This document shows positions 1-7,466 of a DNA stretch of 37,243 bases, one piece after another. A program made the translations under genes and the position numbers. Below the pieces are notes generated by a model that had not been told where the DNA came from, did not search any database, and was given only the letters and a program-made list of their open reading frames with translations. The stretch comes from Deltaproteobacteria bacterium. GTDB taxonomy: Bacteria; Desulfobacterota; Desulfuromonadia; Desulfuromonadales; Geopsychrobacteraceae. The stretch's first letter is position 1, and each line of letters begins with the position of its first letter. The stretch is from NCBI GenBank assembly GCA_024280335.1, contig JAJRQI010000044.1, forward strand, positions 1 to 37,243, read 5' to 3'.

Positions 1-22
1 CTTAAAACCAAGATCAAAGACC

Positions 23-90
23 GTCATCCTCGCGAAAGCGGGGATCCACGCGTCTTAAAAACACTGGATTCCCGCCTTCGCGGGAATGAC
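23..90. repeat. Dispersed inverted-repeat element, copy 1
   Basis: Two 26-nt arms (23-48 and 65-90) are imperfect reverse complements separated by 16 nt; arm ends read GTCATCC...GGATCCA and TGGATTCCC...GAATGAC. Almost the same element, in the same orientation, is at 9056-9123. Arms of this kind (GTCATTCCCGCG.../...GCGGGAATCCA) are, from general knowledge, common dispersed intergenic repeats in proteobacteria. Here it lies downstream of the histidine kinase gene and could form a hairpin in its transcript, but no T-run follows, so a terminator role is not shown. The rest of 1-199 holds only a 6-bp palindrome at 117-130. Confidence 0.8.
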
Positions 91-199
91 GACAAACGAG
101 TAGCACCTGAAAGGCTTGGACTAAAGTCCATAGTTTTTACTCGCGTGATGGAACAATAAAAGGGGCACATCGAAATCGCCGGGCAAAAATGACGCAAAT

Positions 200-2635
200 T
201 CAAACCACTTGCTTGATGGCATCTTTGAGGACTGAGAGGCTGTAGGGCTTTTGCACGAAACCGGCGAGCCCTTTGCCCGCAAATTTCTGGGCAATTTCCT
301 GCTCGTTGTAGCCACTCGATATGATCACCTTGACGTCTGGTTTGAGCTGTCGCAGTTCACGAAAGCATTGCTCACCGTCCATGTGCGGCATGGTCAGGTC
401 GAGGATGACGAAGGCGATGTCCGGATTGGATACGAAAACTTTTAAAGCCTCTCGGCCATCTTCAGCCGTCAGAGTGGTGAAACCCAACTCCTTCAGCATT
501 TCGGCGCCGATACCGCGGATTGTCTCTTCGTCATCCACCAGCAGGACCCTGCCGCTGCCTTGCCAGTCATCCTGGCGTGATTCATTGTCAAAGATCTCGG
601 CCGGTTTGTCGGATGCGGGGAGCAGGATTTTAAATGTCGTCCCCTTCCCCGGTTCGCTATAGACCTTGATCGCCCCCTTGTGGCCACGCACAATACCGAG
701 CACCGCTGACATGCCGAGACCGCGACCGGTAAATTTTGTCGAAAAAAACGGATCAAACAGCTTTGCCAGGGTCTCCTTTTCCATACCGCAACCGGTATCA
801 GAGATCTCAAGGTAGACGTACAGTCCATCCTTCAGATTTTCATCCAGCCAGACATTCTTCAGATAGCTGCGGTCGCAGTCCATGCAGCCGGTGGTGATGG
901 CAATAATCCCGCTTTTATCGCCGATGGCTTCGGAGGCGTTGATCACCAGGTTCATGATGATCTGGCGGAGTTGGGTGGCATCTGCCTCAACCGACGGGAG
1001 GGAGGAACAGGGGTTAAGCCGTAGTACGGATTTTTTAGAGATCGAAACATCGAGCAGATGCAGCATCTCTTCCATCAGGATATTCAGGTCGATGCTTTCG
1101 ACCACAAACTTCCCCTTGCCGGAATATGCCAGCATCTGCTTGGCAAGGTCGGCAGCTCGCGCTGCGGCCTGCTCGATGCGTCGCAGATTCTCCAATGCCG
1201 GTGATTCTTTTTTGAGCCGCCTCAGCGCCAGCTCGGCATTACCGATGATGGTGGTAAGGATATTATTGAAATCGTGGGCGATCCCTCCAGCAAGGACGCC
1301 GAGACTCTCGAGTTTTTGAGTGTGAAGAATCTGTTTTTCCAAATTGAAACGTTCCTCTTCGGCACGCCTTCGTTCGGTGATGTCACGGACCAAAGCAAGG
1401 TTGTAACCGGTATCGTCAAATTCAAAATAATTGGCCGTGATCTCGACCGGAAAGGTTCGACCGTCCTTGTGGCGATGGATCGATTCAAAGTTGAGCGTCC
1501 CCTGTTTTTTCAGTTGCTGCCAATGCTCAGACCAGCTCTTCGCCGGGAACTCCGGGCCAATCTCCGGAATCGGCATGCTGCTAATCTCTTCTCTGCTATA
1601 ACCCAGGGCACGGCACGACTCTTCATTGACATAATTGAGTCGAGAGCTTTCATCAACCAAATAAACCGCTTCACGGATGTTATCGAGGGCAAAGTTCATT
1701 AGTGCCATGTTTTTTTCGGTCTGTTTGCGCGTGGCGATATCGCGATGGATGGCCAGCAGCATCTGCTGGCCGGCTATCACGAGCATTTTCAGTGAGACCG
1801 CGACTTCCCGCTGGTCACCGGTTTTGGTGCGATGAATAGCTTCGAAGCTGGTCAGACCATCCGGCGGCAACGCCGCTAAAAAAATATCTATTTCTTTTGA
1901 GTGCTCACTGAAATGAATATCTTTGGCCCTGAGAATTGCAAATTCTTCACGAGAATAGCCCAGCAAGGTATGCGCGGCCGTATTGAACTGGAGCGACTTG
2001 AGTTCGGGAACACTCCAGAGCACGATTCCTTCGGGCGACTGTTCAAAGAGGCTGCGATAAAGAACCTCTGATTCCTGCAGGCGCCGATTGGCTTCGACGA
2101 GTCGAGAATAGGTGGAGATCTCGTTGTCGAGCATTAACCCGGCATAGACGAAGAACGGCAGCAGCTCATCAAAAATACTTTTGTCCGATAGCTGCATCCC
2201 CTCCATACAGACCACCCCGATTTTTCGCCCATGTGAGAGCAGGGGATAGATCCAGTTTTCAATCGCTATGGAGGAGCTGCCATCCGGAGCGGGAACCGCC
2301 TTCCCGTGATGGATGATCCGCTGGGGCTTTCCGCTGGCAAGGACCTGATCAACATCCGGATTTTCGGATTCCGTGTAAAGGCACCTTTTGCCGTAGATAT
2401 CGCGGTATTGCCAATCGGCGCCCAGACGAAAGATGAGCACGATGTTATCGCCCCCGACAGTCTGCATCAAAATCTCGAGAATGCACGGCACCAGATTGTC
2501 CAGCCCAGCCACCGAACTTAAGCTGCTCAGCAGACGGTTGACCAGCTCTAAATGTGACTTGCTTTTAGCCATCGCGGACAGGCGCCGTTGCAGCTCTTGG
2601 TTTTCCGCAAGCATTTTTTGTAGATCATTGTTCAT
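200..2635 (-). CDS. GAF-PAS-PAS hybrid histidine kinase with C-terminal receiver
   Basis: An 811-residue sensor kinase with no obvious transmembrane segment, so probably cytoplasmic. Order: short coiled coil (about 1-30), GAF-like domain (about 30-165), PAS (about 188-305), PAS with PAC tail (about 310-425), DHp with H-box GGIAHDFNN (His454), HATPase with N-box LVINASEA, G1 box SDTGCGM and G2 region GRGLGMSA, then a receiver (about 696-808) with DDEE, phospho-acceptor Asp746 in ILDLTMP and Lys796. All catalytic residues needed for autophosphorylation and internal transfer are present. It is the last gene of a four-gene operon and its ATG overlaps the stop of the DUF1638 gene as ATGA. There is no DNA-binding output, so the signal must pass to an unlinked partner. 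The ligand is unknown; context suggests something tied to the corrinoid proteins encoded upstream (inference). Confidence 0.93.
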   Translation of the reverse strand: MNNDLQKMLAENQELQRRLSAMAKSKSHLELVNRLLSSLSSVAGLDNLVPCILEILMQTVGGDNIVLIFRLGADWQYRDIYGKRCLYTESENPDVDQVLASGKPQRIIHHGKAVPAPDGSSSIAIENWIYPLLSHGRKIGVVCMEGMQLSDKSIFDELLPFFVYAGLMLDNEISTYSRLVEANRRLQESEVLYRSLFEQSPEGIVLWSVPELKSLQFNTAAHTLLGYSREEFAILRAKDIHFSEHSKEIDIFLAALPPDGLTSFEAIHRTKTGDQREVAVSLKMLVIAGQQMLLAIHRDIATRKQTEKNMALMNFALDNIREAVYLVDESSRLNYVNEESCRALGYSREEISSMPIPEIGPEFPAKSWSEHWQQLKKQGTLNFESIHRHKDGRTFPVEITANYFEFDDTGYNLALVRDITERRRAEEERFNLEKQILHTQKLESLGVLAGGIAHDFNNILTTIIGNAELALRRLKKESPALENLRRIEQAAARAADLAKQMLAYSGKGKFVVESIDLNILMEEMLHLLDVSISKKSVLRLNPCSSLPSVEADATQLRQIIMNLVINASEAIGDKSGIIAITTGCMDCDRSYLKNVWLDENLKDGLYVYLEISDTGCGMEKETLAKLFDPFFSTKFTGRGLGMSAVLGIVRGHKGAIKVYSEPGKGTTFKILLPASDKPAEIFDNESRQDDWQGSGRVLLVDDEETIRGIGAEMLKELGFTTLTAEDGREALKVFVSNPDIAFVILDLTMPHMDGEQCFRELRQLKPDVKVIISSGYNEQEIAQKFAGKGLAGFVQKPYSLSVLKDAIKQVV

Positions 2636-3219
2636 GGTGTGCCCGCCTTTGCGCGACTGAGGGTTTCGGCGAGGGTTGCTTCAAGGTGTCCGAGCCCGAT
2701 ATCCACCCAGCGTAGTTCAAGGGCAGTCATCTTGCTGACGGCTGCGGCTTCAGCACTAAAATCTCCCGAGCAGGGGGTACGAATCGCCAACAGGTACTTG
2801 TGAGCACCGCAGAAGATGCTGCGCATGATTTCTGGATCTCCCGGCATGATCTCGCCAACAATCTCTTTCCAGTTTAACGCCCAATCCTCAAACAGGAAGA
2901 AGGCGCCCCGTTCCAGTTCGCGGCAGAACAGCTCATGCCCCAGATAGATATCAACACAATTCTGCCCGGGTGTCCTAATGACCCTGACGTTATCCAGAAT
3001 CTGGTCCATGCGTGGATGGCAGGCACCGTAAAACACGATGGCTGATTCCTCGCGATGCCGCTGCAGACATTTCTCCAAACTGTTCTGGAGTTTATCAAAG
3101 TCAACGTGCAGGCCGGAGGGGAGAAATGATAGGCGCGGTTGCCAGTCGTTCTTAGCGACCAGATAGCGGATCTCTTTTTGCAAGATGCCGCAACCGATGA
3201 TGAGATCAGTTCCGCTCAT
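2632..3219 (-). CDS. DUF1638 domain protein
   Basis: A 195-residue soluble protein. I recognise DUF1638 from the opening LIIGCGILQKEI (Cys10), the central FYGACHPRMD (Cys67) and the following NCVDIYLG (Cys88), which matches the family pattern of a YGxC motif followed by an (N/D)C-hydrophobic-LG motif. The biochemical function of this family is not established as far as I know. From memory, members often sit beside corrinoid-dependent methyltransferase genes, as here. Conserved cysteines could bind metal or a thiol cofactor, but that is a guess. It overlaps the MtaA-like gene by 4 nt upstream and the kinase gene by 4 nt downstream (both ATGA), implying linked, roughly equal translation with both. 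Confidence 0.85.
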   Translation of the reverse strand: MSGTDLIIGCGILQKEIRYLVAKNDWQPRLSFLPSGLHVDFDKLQNSLEKCLQRHREESAIVFYGACHPRMDQILDNVRVIRTPGQNCVDIYLGHELFCRELERGAFFLFEDWALNWKEIVGEIMPGDPEIMRSIFCGAHKYLLAIRTPCSGDFSAEAAAVSKMTALELRWVDIGLGHLEATLAETLSRAKAGTP

Positions 3220-4256
3220 AGGGCGTCCGTTGCATAGCGCCCATGTTTGATGGCGGCCTCTACCAGCGCCCTGATATTCTCTTCGGGGATCTGCAACGGC
3301 ATGACCTGGGTGCCGAAGGCGAAGCCACCCTGCTGCTTGCCGACCCGCATGATCCGTGCGACCTCCTGATCAATTTCGGCCGGAGTCCAGTTAATCAATT
3401 TAATATCATTGATCGCACCGACAATCAGTGCCTCGTGACCCAGAATTTGCCTGGCCTCGGCAATATCATCGAACGGATTAAGATAATAGGCACCGATGCC
3501 GGTATTTTTCTTCAGGTCGGCCAGAATCGGGTTGATTCGGCCGCCGCCGTTAAAAAACACCACTCCGGTCGCTCCCGGCCCTTCCAGGTCTTTAATCACC
3601 CAAGGCAGAGCCAGATCACGAAATTTTTGCGGCATGATAAATGTTGCCGAAGCCACCGGGTTGGCATAAATAACCAGATCGGCACCTGCTTCTCGCAGAG
3701 CAACAATCTGCCTGGAACAGAATTGTGAGCACTTTTCTAGCAGCAGGTTGCGTAATCCTGGATCGCCAGTCAGAAACAGATCGAGCCAGGCCCCGATCCC
3801 CATCAGCATGGCCGGCAACGAGAAAGAGGCCGTCATCACGCCGAGTACCGGCCAGCGGCCGGCTGATTCCTGCTTCAGAATGCCGATACAGGTTGCAAGT
3901 TCGTGGAAACGTGGGTGGCAGTGCAGGTCGTCGGGAAGCTGTAGTTTGAGAATGTCCTCAGGCGTGCGAATCACCAGATGGCCGACGTTGGGCGGGCCGT
4001 CATCGGCGTAGAGGATCGTGTGGCAGCCCATGATTTCGGCATCCAACCCCGCATAGAACATCCCCAGCAGGCCGTCATAACCGTATTTCTCGCGCAAGCG
4101 CAACTGCCCTTCGGCCACCAGGTCCCCCCGCGCGTAGTATTCGCGCAGAGAAACCCCTAACTCGGTTGCGCCCTGATCAAGAAGATTGACAATGAGCGGA
4201 ACCCGGTCGGGGGTCCGGCCCTTCATCAGTGCTGCCAGACGTTCCATCCCGGTCAC
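3216..4256 (-). CDS. Uroporphyrinogen decarboxylase/MtaA-fold protein lacking the zinc ligands
   Basis: A 346-residue URO-D superfamily protein; the start GTPDRVP (residues 13-19) and the NPI-L barrel segment fit the MtaA/MtbA branch, which moves methyl groups between a corrinoid protein and a thiol. In active MtaA-type enzymes a zinc is held by a H-x-C motif and a later Cys. Here the first motif reads FFNGGGRINPI, putting Asn236 and Gly238 at the His and Cys positions, and the last reads FGTQVMP, putting Thr316 at the final Cys. All three ligands are therefore replaced. The start is GTG, overlapping the corrinoid gene stop as GTGA, with GGAGG 10 nt upstream; ATG at codon 4 is an alternative. 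Its direct neighbour supplies a corrinoid partner, so binding of that partner without classic zinc chemistry is plausible. True heme-pathway HemE is unlikely given the context and divergence. Confidence 0.87.
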   Translation of the reverse strand: MTGMERLAALMKGRTPDRVPLIVNLLDQGATELGVSLREYYARGDLVAEGQLRLREKYGYDGLLGMFYAGLDAEIMGCHTILYADDGPPNVGHLVIRTPEDILKLQLPDDLHCHPRFHELATCIGILKQESAGRWPVLGVMTASFSLPAMLMGIGAWLDLFLTGDPGLRNLLLEKCSQFCSRQIVALREAGADLVIYANPVASATFIMPQKFRDLALPWVIKDLEGPGATGVVFFNGGGRINPILADLKKNTGIGAYYLNPFDDIAEARQILGHEALIVGAINDIKLINWTPAEIDQEVARIMRVGKQQGGFAFGTQVMPLQIPEENIRALVEAAIKHGRYATDAL

Positions 4257-4933
4257 GATGTGCGTACCTCCTGTACCAGGCGGGAAACGACTTCCGGGGC
4301 TTCAGCCGCACTGTCAGCCCAGGCATCGGCCCCGACCTCGCGGAACATGTTGTCGTGGAAACGGTAAGGAGCACCACCGACGATAATCCGCAACTTTTCT
4401 TCCAGCCCGCGCTCCTGCAACAGCTGGCGAACCCGCTTGGCCCCGCGCTCGCCGGTGGCGGTGTGGACCATCATGGAGGAGATCGCAATGACATCGGCAC
4501 CGACCGCAACCGCCTCGTCGACAAAACGCTCCGGCGCTACGTTGATCCCCAGATCGGTGACCTCGAACATCCTGGCGCGCAGACAGCCGCTGACAATTTT
4601 CTTGCCCAGACCGTGGAAGTCGCCATAACTGGTTCCGATGATCACATGACCACGAATTTCCGGGACAACGGCAAACATCGGCAGCAGCCGGTCGACCACC
4701 TCCTCGGCGATCTGCGCGGCCAGAAAATGCTGAGAAAGAGTGACCAGACTGTCAGAGACCATCCCTCCGATCATCCGCTCCATGCCGGGGATGATAACTT
4801 CAAAGACGATCTTCTCCGGTGTCACCCCACGGTCCAAAGCGTTCTGCACAACTTGCAGCGCCGCAGGCTTATCGGTGTCGAAAAGAGCCTTGATGTAGAC
4901 TTCGAGTGTGAGTTGCGCGATATTATCAGTCAT
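4253..4933 (-). CDS. Corrinoid (B12-binding) protein, MtaC/MtbC-like
   Basis: A 226-residue two-domain corrinoid protein: a helical cap (about 1-88) and a Rossmann-like B12 domain (about 92-215). The cobalt-ligating motif D-x-H-x-x-G is present as DFHGLG (Asp105, His107, Gly110), followed by the Ser-rich ISSMM (about 151-155) and the IIVGGAP turn (Gly186-Gly187) that cradles the nucleotide tail. The family carries methyl groups on cobalt between methyltransferases, or serves as a B12-binding sensor part. I chose the ATG at 4933 because AGGAG lies 9 nt upstream; an in-frame ATG at 4984 would add 17 poorly conserved residues. It is the first gene of the operon and overlaps the MtaA-like gene by 4 nt. 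No MtaB-, MttB- or MtgB-like substrate methyltransferase and no RamA-like activase are encoded in the window. Confidence 0.9.
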   Translation of the reverse strand: MTDNIAQLTLEVYIKALFDTDKPAALQVVQNALDRGVTPEKIVFEVIIPGMERMIGGMVSDSLVTLSQHFLAAQIAEEVVDRLLPMFAVVPEIRGHVIIGTSYGDFHGLGKKIVSGCLRARMFEVTDLGINVAPERFVDEAVAVGADVIAISSMMVHTATGERGAKRVRQLLQERGLEEKLRIIVGGAPYRFHDNMFREVGADAWADSAAEAPEVVSRLVQEVRTS

Positions 4934-4951
4934 GGCTAGACACTCCTGCGC

Positions 4952-4970
4952 AGAGGATCTATGGTCCTCT
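4952..4970 (-). other. Small inverted repeat in corrinoid operon leader
   Basis: A 6-bp perfect inverted repeat, AGAGGA (4952-4957) and TCCTCT (4965-4970) with a 7-nt loop, lies about 18 nt upstream of the corrinoid start codon, next to the AGGAG ribosome site. It may form a small hairpin in the leader. The wider leader (4934-5076) shows no convincing sigma70 promoter and no cobalamin-riboswitch core that I could recognise. Confidence 0.3.
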
Positions 4971-5076
4971 TCGGCGACGTGCAATCCATCTATTCCCCCG
5001 GATAAATATTTTTCTCTAATTTAATAGCGTCACCAACAAATGTCACGGATATAGTGCCAGTACCCTGTATTTCATA

Positions 5077-5205
5077 CTAATTCTCGGACACAACCAGATC
5101 AAATCGTACAAAACGGCGTCCGTGGCGCTGAAGGCGCACCTCATCAATCAACGATTCACCCTTGAATCTTCCCGATCCGGTGAAATTCGCCATCAGTGCC
5201 GCCAC
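5077..5205 (-). CDS. Candidate small ORF, 42 residues, unknown
   Basis: A short open frame fills most of the gap between the radical SAM gene and the corrinoid operon. It can start at GTG 5205, two bases after the radical SAM stop with GGAGG 13 nt upstream, or at ATG 5193 (38 residues). The sequence alternates basic and hydrophobic residues (for example RRFVRFDLVV near the end), suggesting beta strands, and lacks a signal peptide or cysteines. I do not recognise it. The position invites translational coupling to the radical SAM gene, but the spacing from the ribosome site is long, and a chance open frame is quite possible. Confidence 0.28.
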   Translation of the reverse strand: MAALMANFTGSGRFKGESLIDEVRLQRHGRRFVRFDLVVSEN

Positions 5206-5207
5206 AC

Positions 5208-6095
5208 TCAGTAATAATCCTCCCCATAATCCGGCACTGCATTGAACCAGTCGGGCTGTTTGCGCGCCTCAGATAACGCTGCTTCAGTCTGTGCGATCAG
5301 CCTGTCCCGATCCTTGGGGTAGCTGCCGGACAGGTTGAGGATATTGGAAACATGGTTGGAGCGCAGGATACATTTCTGCGGGTTGAGCTGACCGACAATC
5401 GTCAACGCCTCTGAGATAATTTCACCGTTGGTCAGCGGCTCGATCAGCGCAAAATAGTCGTCGTTGTGCCGCCTGAACATAGTCAACAGGGAAAAATATT
5501 CCGGCGAGAGTTGATTGATCCACTCGGCAGTGGCGAGTGCATGCTCGCGACTTCTGGCTCGACCGGCCAAACCGAGGATACCGGTGACCGATAGCTTGAT
5601 CCCGGCTTTTTTTGCCTTTTTGCAGAGCTCCAACATCTGCTGCGGCGAAAACCCTTTGTCGATCAGCTTCAAGGTCGCGGCATCGCCCGATTCCAGGCCG
5701 AAATAGAGAATCCGCAGCTTCTTTGCCTTCAGTTCCGCCAGCTCCGTTACCGATTTGGTTGTCAAGCTGTTCGGCGACGCATAAGCGCCGACCCGGGTCA
5801 AACGGGGAAAGTTCTCCGCTAATAAATCAAGCAGCTCCATCAACCCTTGCTGCGGATAGACCAGCGCATCGCCATCGGCCAAAAAGATTCGCTGGATCTG
5901 CTGACGATGCGACTGTGGTACCGCAGCAATTTCGGTCGCAATTTCGGCAACCGAACGCAAGTGAAATTTCTTCATCTTGTACATGCCGCAGAAACGGCAA
6001 CGGTTCTGGCTGCAACCGATGGTGATTTGCAGGATCAGCGAACCGGCCTCCGAGGGGGGCCGAAAAACCGGTTCGACATAATCAAAATAGTACAT
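5208..6095 (-). CDS. Radical SAM protein, function unknown
   Basis: A 295-residue radical SAM enzyme. The cluster motif is GCSQNRCRFCGMYK with Cys28, Cys33 and Cys36, i.e. the C-x4-C-x2-C spacing seen in a subgroup of COG1032-like proteins rather than the classic C-x3-C-x2-C. Barrel features follow: LADGDALVYP (about 72-81), which corresponds to the GGE-type SAM-binding turn, YFGLESGDA and VTGILGLAGR. No N-terminal B12 domain and no extra C-terminal iron-sulfur cysteines are visible, so the substrate is unknown. The start ATG at 6095 has AGAGGA upstream and follows the rhomboid stop by 3 nt, so it is probably co-transcribed with that gene. The family call is sure; any specific reaction would be a guess. 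Confidence 0.88.
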   Translation of the reverse strand: MYYFDYVEPVFRPPSEAGSLILQITIGCSQNRCRFCGMYKMKKFHLRSVAEIATEIAAVPQSHRQQIQRIFLADGDALVYPQQGLMELLDLLAENFPRLTRVGAYASPNSLTTKSVTELAELKAKKLRILYFGLESGDAATLKLIDKGFSPQQMLELCKKAKKAGIKLSVTGILGLAGRARSREHALATAEWINQLSPEYFSLLTMFRRHNDDYFALIEPLTNGEIISEALTIVGQLNPQKCILRSNHVSNILNLSGSYPKDRDRLIAQTEAALSEARKQPDWFNAVPDYGEDYY

Positions 6096-6098
6096 GGG

Positions 6099-6677
6099 CT
6101 AGTCCTCTGCCTGGGTCTGTTGCTGCTCGATCATCCGCAACTGCCGACGCGCCTCGGCGGCTAAAGTTTCGCTGTGTGCCAGATCGAGAGCGGAGAGAAA
6201 ATAATGATACGCGCTGGTCAGGTAACGCGGCTGTCGCAGCATCGCTTTGCCGGCCCCCAGATAGGCCTGATCGATCCGTTCATCGTTCTGTCGTTCGGCG
6301 ACAAAGCGCCGAAAAACCTGCAACGCCGCCCGATGTCGACCCTGCTCCAGCAGATAATTACCAATCAGTATCACATTACCGGAATCGACCTGTGCCCGCT
6401 GCTGCCGATTCTCCAGATGCAGATAGCAGTCACTGGCACCGGCCAGATCACCAGATCGAACGGCCGGACAAATCTGCGCCAGCGAGTTGAATTTCGCCGG
6501 CGGCTTTTCCGGTCGGCGCACCCTGCTCTTGCGCTGATAATATTGATCACTCCCCCAGGCAACCCCCAATCCGCCTAAAAAACCACCGATATGCGCACCG
6601 TGGGCGACGCCGCTACCGGAACCGGCCGTAAACAGAAAGGGGAGCAGGTTGTCGATCAGCAGATAGAAACCGAGCAC
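6099..6677 (-). CDS. Rhomboid C-terminal half with TPR-like tail
   Basis: A 192-residue frame that could start at GTG 6677, ten bases after the TAG. The first 45 residues are the last rhomboid transmembrane part, including GAHIGGFLGG, where His29 is the catalytic His of the Ser-His dyad. From about residue 65 the protein is soluble and helical, with repeats such as GNYLLEQGRHRAALQVF and AYLGAGKAML that resemble TPR units, a tail often seen on rhomboids of this lineage. No good ribosome site precedes the GTG, so separate expression would rely on reinitiation after the upstream stop. On its own it cannot be a protease because the Ser loop is in the other half. It ends 3 nt before the radical SAM gene. 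Confidence 0.65.
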   Translation of the reverse strand: MLGFYLLIDNLLPFLFTAGSGSGVAHGAHIGGFLGGLGVAWGSDQYYQRKSRVRRPEKPPAKFNSLAQICPAVRSGDLAGASDCYLHLENRQQRAQVDSGNVILIGNYLLEQGRHRAALQVFRRFVAERQNDERIDQAYLGAGKAMLRQPRYLTSAYHYFLSALDLAHSETLAAEARRQLRMIEQQQTQAED

Positions 6678-6686
6678 CAGCCGGGC

Positions 6687-7268
6687 CTACAGATAAACGC
6701 TGGTCATCAAAAACGGAAAAAAGAACAGAAAGCAGCGCACCCGGTTGCGCGGAAACCAGAGAAAATAGCAGCCGAGCACCCCGGAAATAGCCCCCGAGGC
6801 GCCGATCAACGGGACCTGCGAACCGGGAACAAACAGGGCAAAAAAGAGCGTCGCAATGATCCCGCAGCCGAAGTAGGTTAACAGGTAACGCCGGCGGCCA
6901 AGCCGATACTCAACATTGTCGCCGAAGATATAGAGGAAGAGCATGTTTCCGGCCAGATGCATCAGACCGCCATGCAGAAACAGGGACGTAAATAGTGAAA
7001 TCAGAGAAAATTCGGCCGGGCGGAAACCATACTGAAAAACCAGCAGATCGTAAGCAGAGAGATTCTGATAAACTTCGCGAGCAGTGACCTGCCCTTGCAA
7101 ACCGAGAACCTGCAGATAATCCAGCAGTAGCGGGTCGCTGAGTGAAACCTTGCCGAGCATGGCCGGAAGGGTCACCAGCAGATAAACACCGATATTGATC
7201 GCCATCAGCAACCAGGTGGCGAAAGGGCGCCCCGGTGGGTTGGGAGTATCAGAAAGTGGAAAAAACAT
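6687..7268 (-). CDS. Rhomboid N-terminal half (catalytic Ser)
   Basis: A 193-residue membrane protein fragment. It has a first transmembrane helix (about 18-38), a periplasmic loop, the rhomboid signature HGGLMHLAGNMLFLYIFG (His99, His104, Asn108), further helices, and the active-site GASGAISG with Ser158. It ends at TAG right after FPFLMTSVYL, inside the membrane domain, so the His-bearing helix is missing. Rhomboids are intramembrane serine proteases that cut single-pass proteins. The ATG at 7268 has AGGA 5 nt upstream. The gene diverges from the FAH-family gene across a 198-nt gap (7269-7466). Confidence 0.8.
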   Translation of the reverse strand: MFFPLSDTPNPPGRPFATWLLMAINIGVYLLVTLPAMLGKVSLSDPLLLDYLQVLGLQGQVTAREVYQNLSAYDLLVFQYGFRPAEFSLISLFTSLFLHGGLMHLAGNMLFLYIFGDNVEYRLGRRRYLLTYFGCGIIATLFFALFVPGSQVPLIGASGAISGVLGCYFLWFPRNRVRCFLFFFPFLMTSVYL

Positions 7269-7466
7269 CCGGATCCTATCGTTAAATTGTCAGCGGGCAT
7301 ATTAGCATAGGAACAGACCTCAAGCCAGAATCGACACCCCTTGCTTTTATCCGGCAGATACCGCTATCTTCCGAGGGGAGGCGCGCAAGAAGCTGATCCT
7401 GCAGCTGGCAGTGCCCGCAAGGGGAGCGGCTTTTCTATTCAAATTCTATTCTGTAGGGAGAAAAAT

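Larger units (their letters stand above)
6099..7268 (-). pseudogene. Rhomboid protease locus interrupted by an in-frame TAG
   Basis: The two halves below are in the same frame and are separated only by the amber codon TAG at 6689-6687 plus three sense codons (Ala-Arg-Leu) before a GTG. Read through, they give a normal rhomboid of about 389 codons with catalytic Ser in the first half and catalytic His in the second, followed by a TPR-like tail. This is a nonsense change, not a frameshift. Possible readings are a recent pseudogene, a sequencing error at one base, a split enzyme made by reinitiation at the GTG, or amber recoding. The intact reading frames on both sides argue that the change is recent or tolerated. 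Confidence 0.7.

Noticed and set aside
117-137. Terminator-like palindrome TGGACT/AGTCCA followed by T on the plus strand
   Set aside because: Stem of only 6 bp with a 2-nt loop, AT-rich, and no plus-strand gene upstream to terminate.
4229-4939. 236-codon open frame on the plus strand
   Set aside because: It is antisense to the corrinoid gene, whose B12 motif is clear; no ribosome site or family resemblance is seen.
5043-5060. Sigma54 promoter for the corrinoid operon
   Set aside because: TGGCAC is present on the minus strand, but the -12 part reads CCGT instead of TTGC, so the essential GC is missing.
4934-5076. Cobalamin riboswitch ahead of the corrinoid operon
   Set aside because: The leader is only about 140 nt up to the small ORF, and I found no B12-box-like core or multi-stem architecture; only a 6-bp hairpin near the ribosome site.
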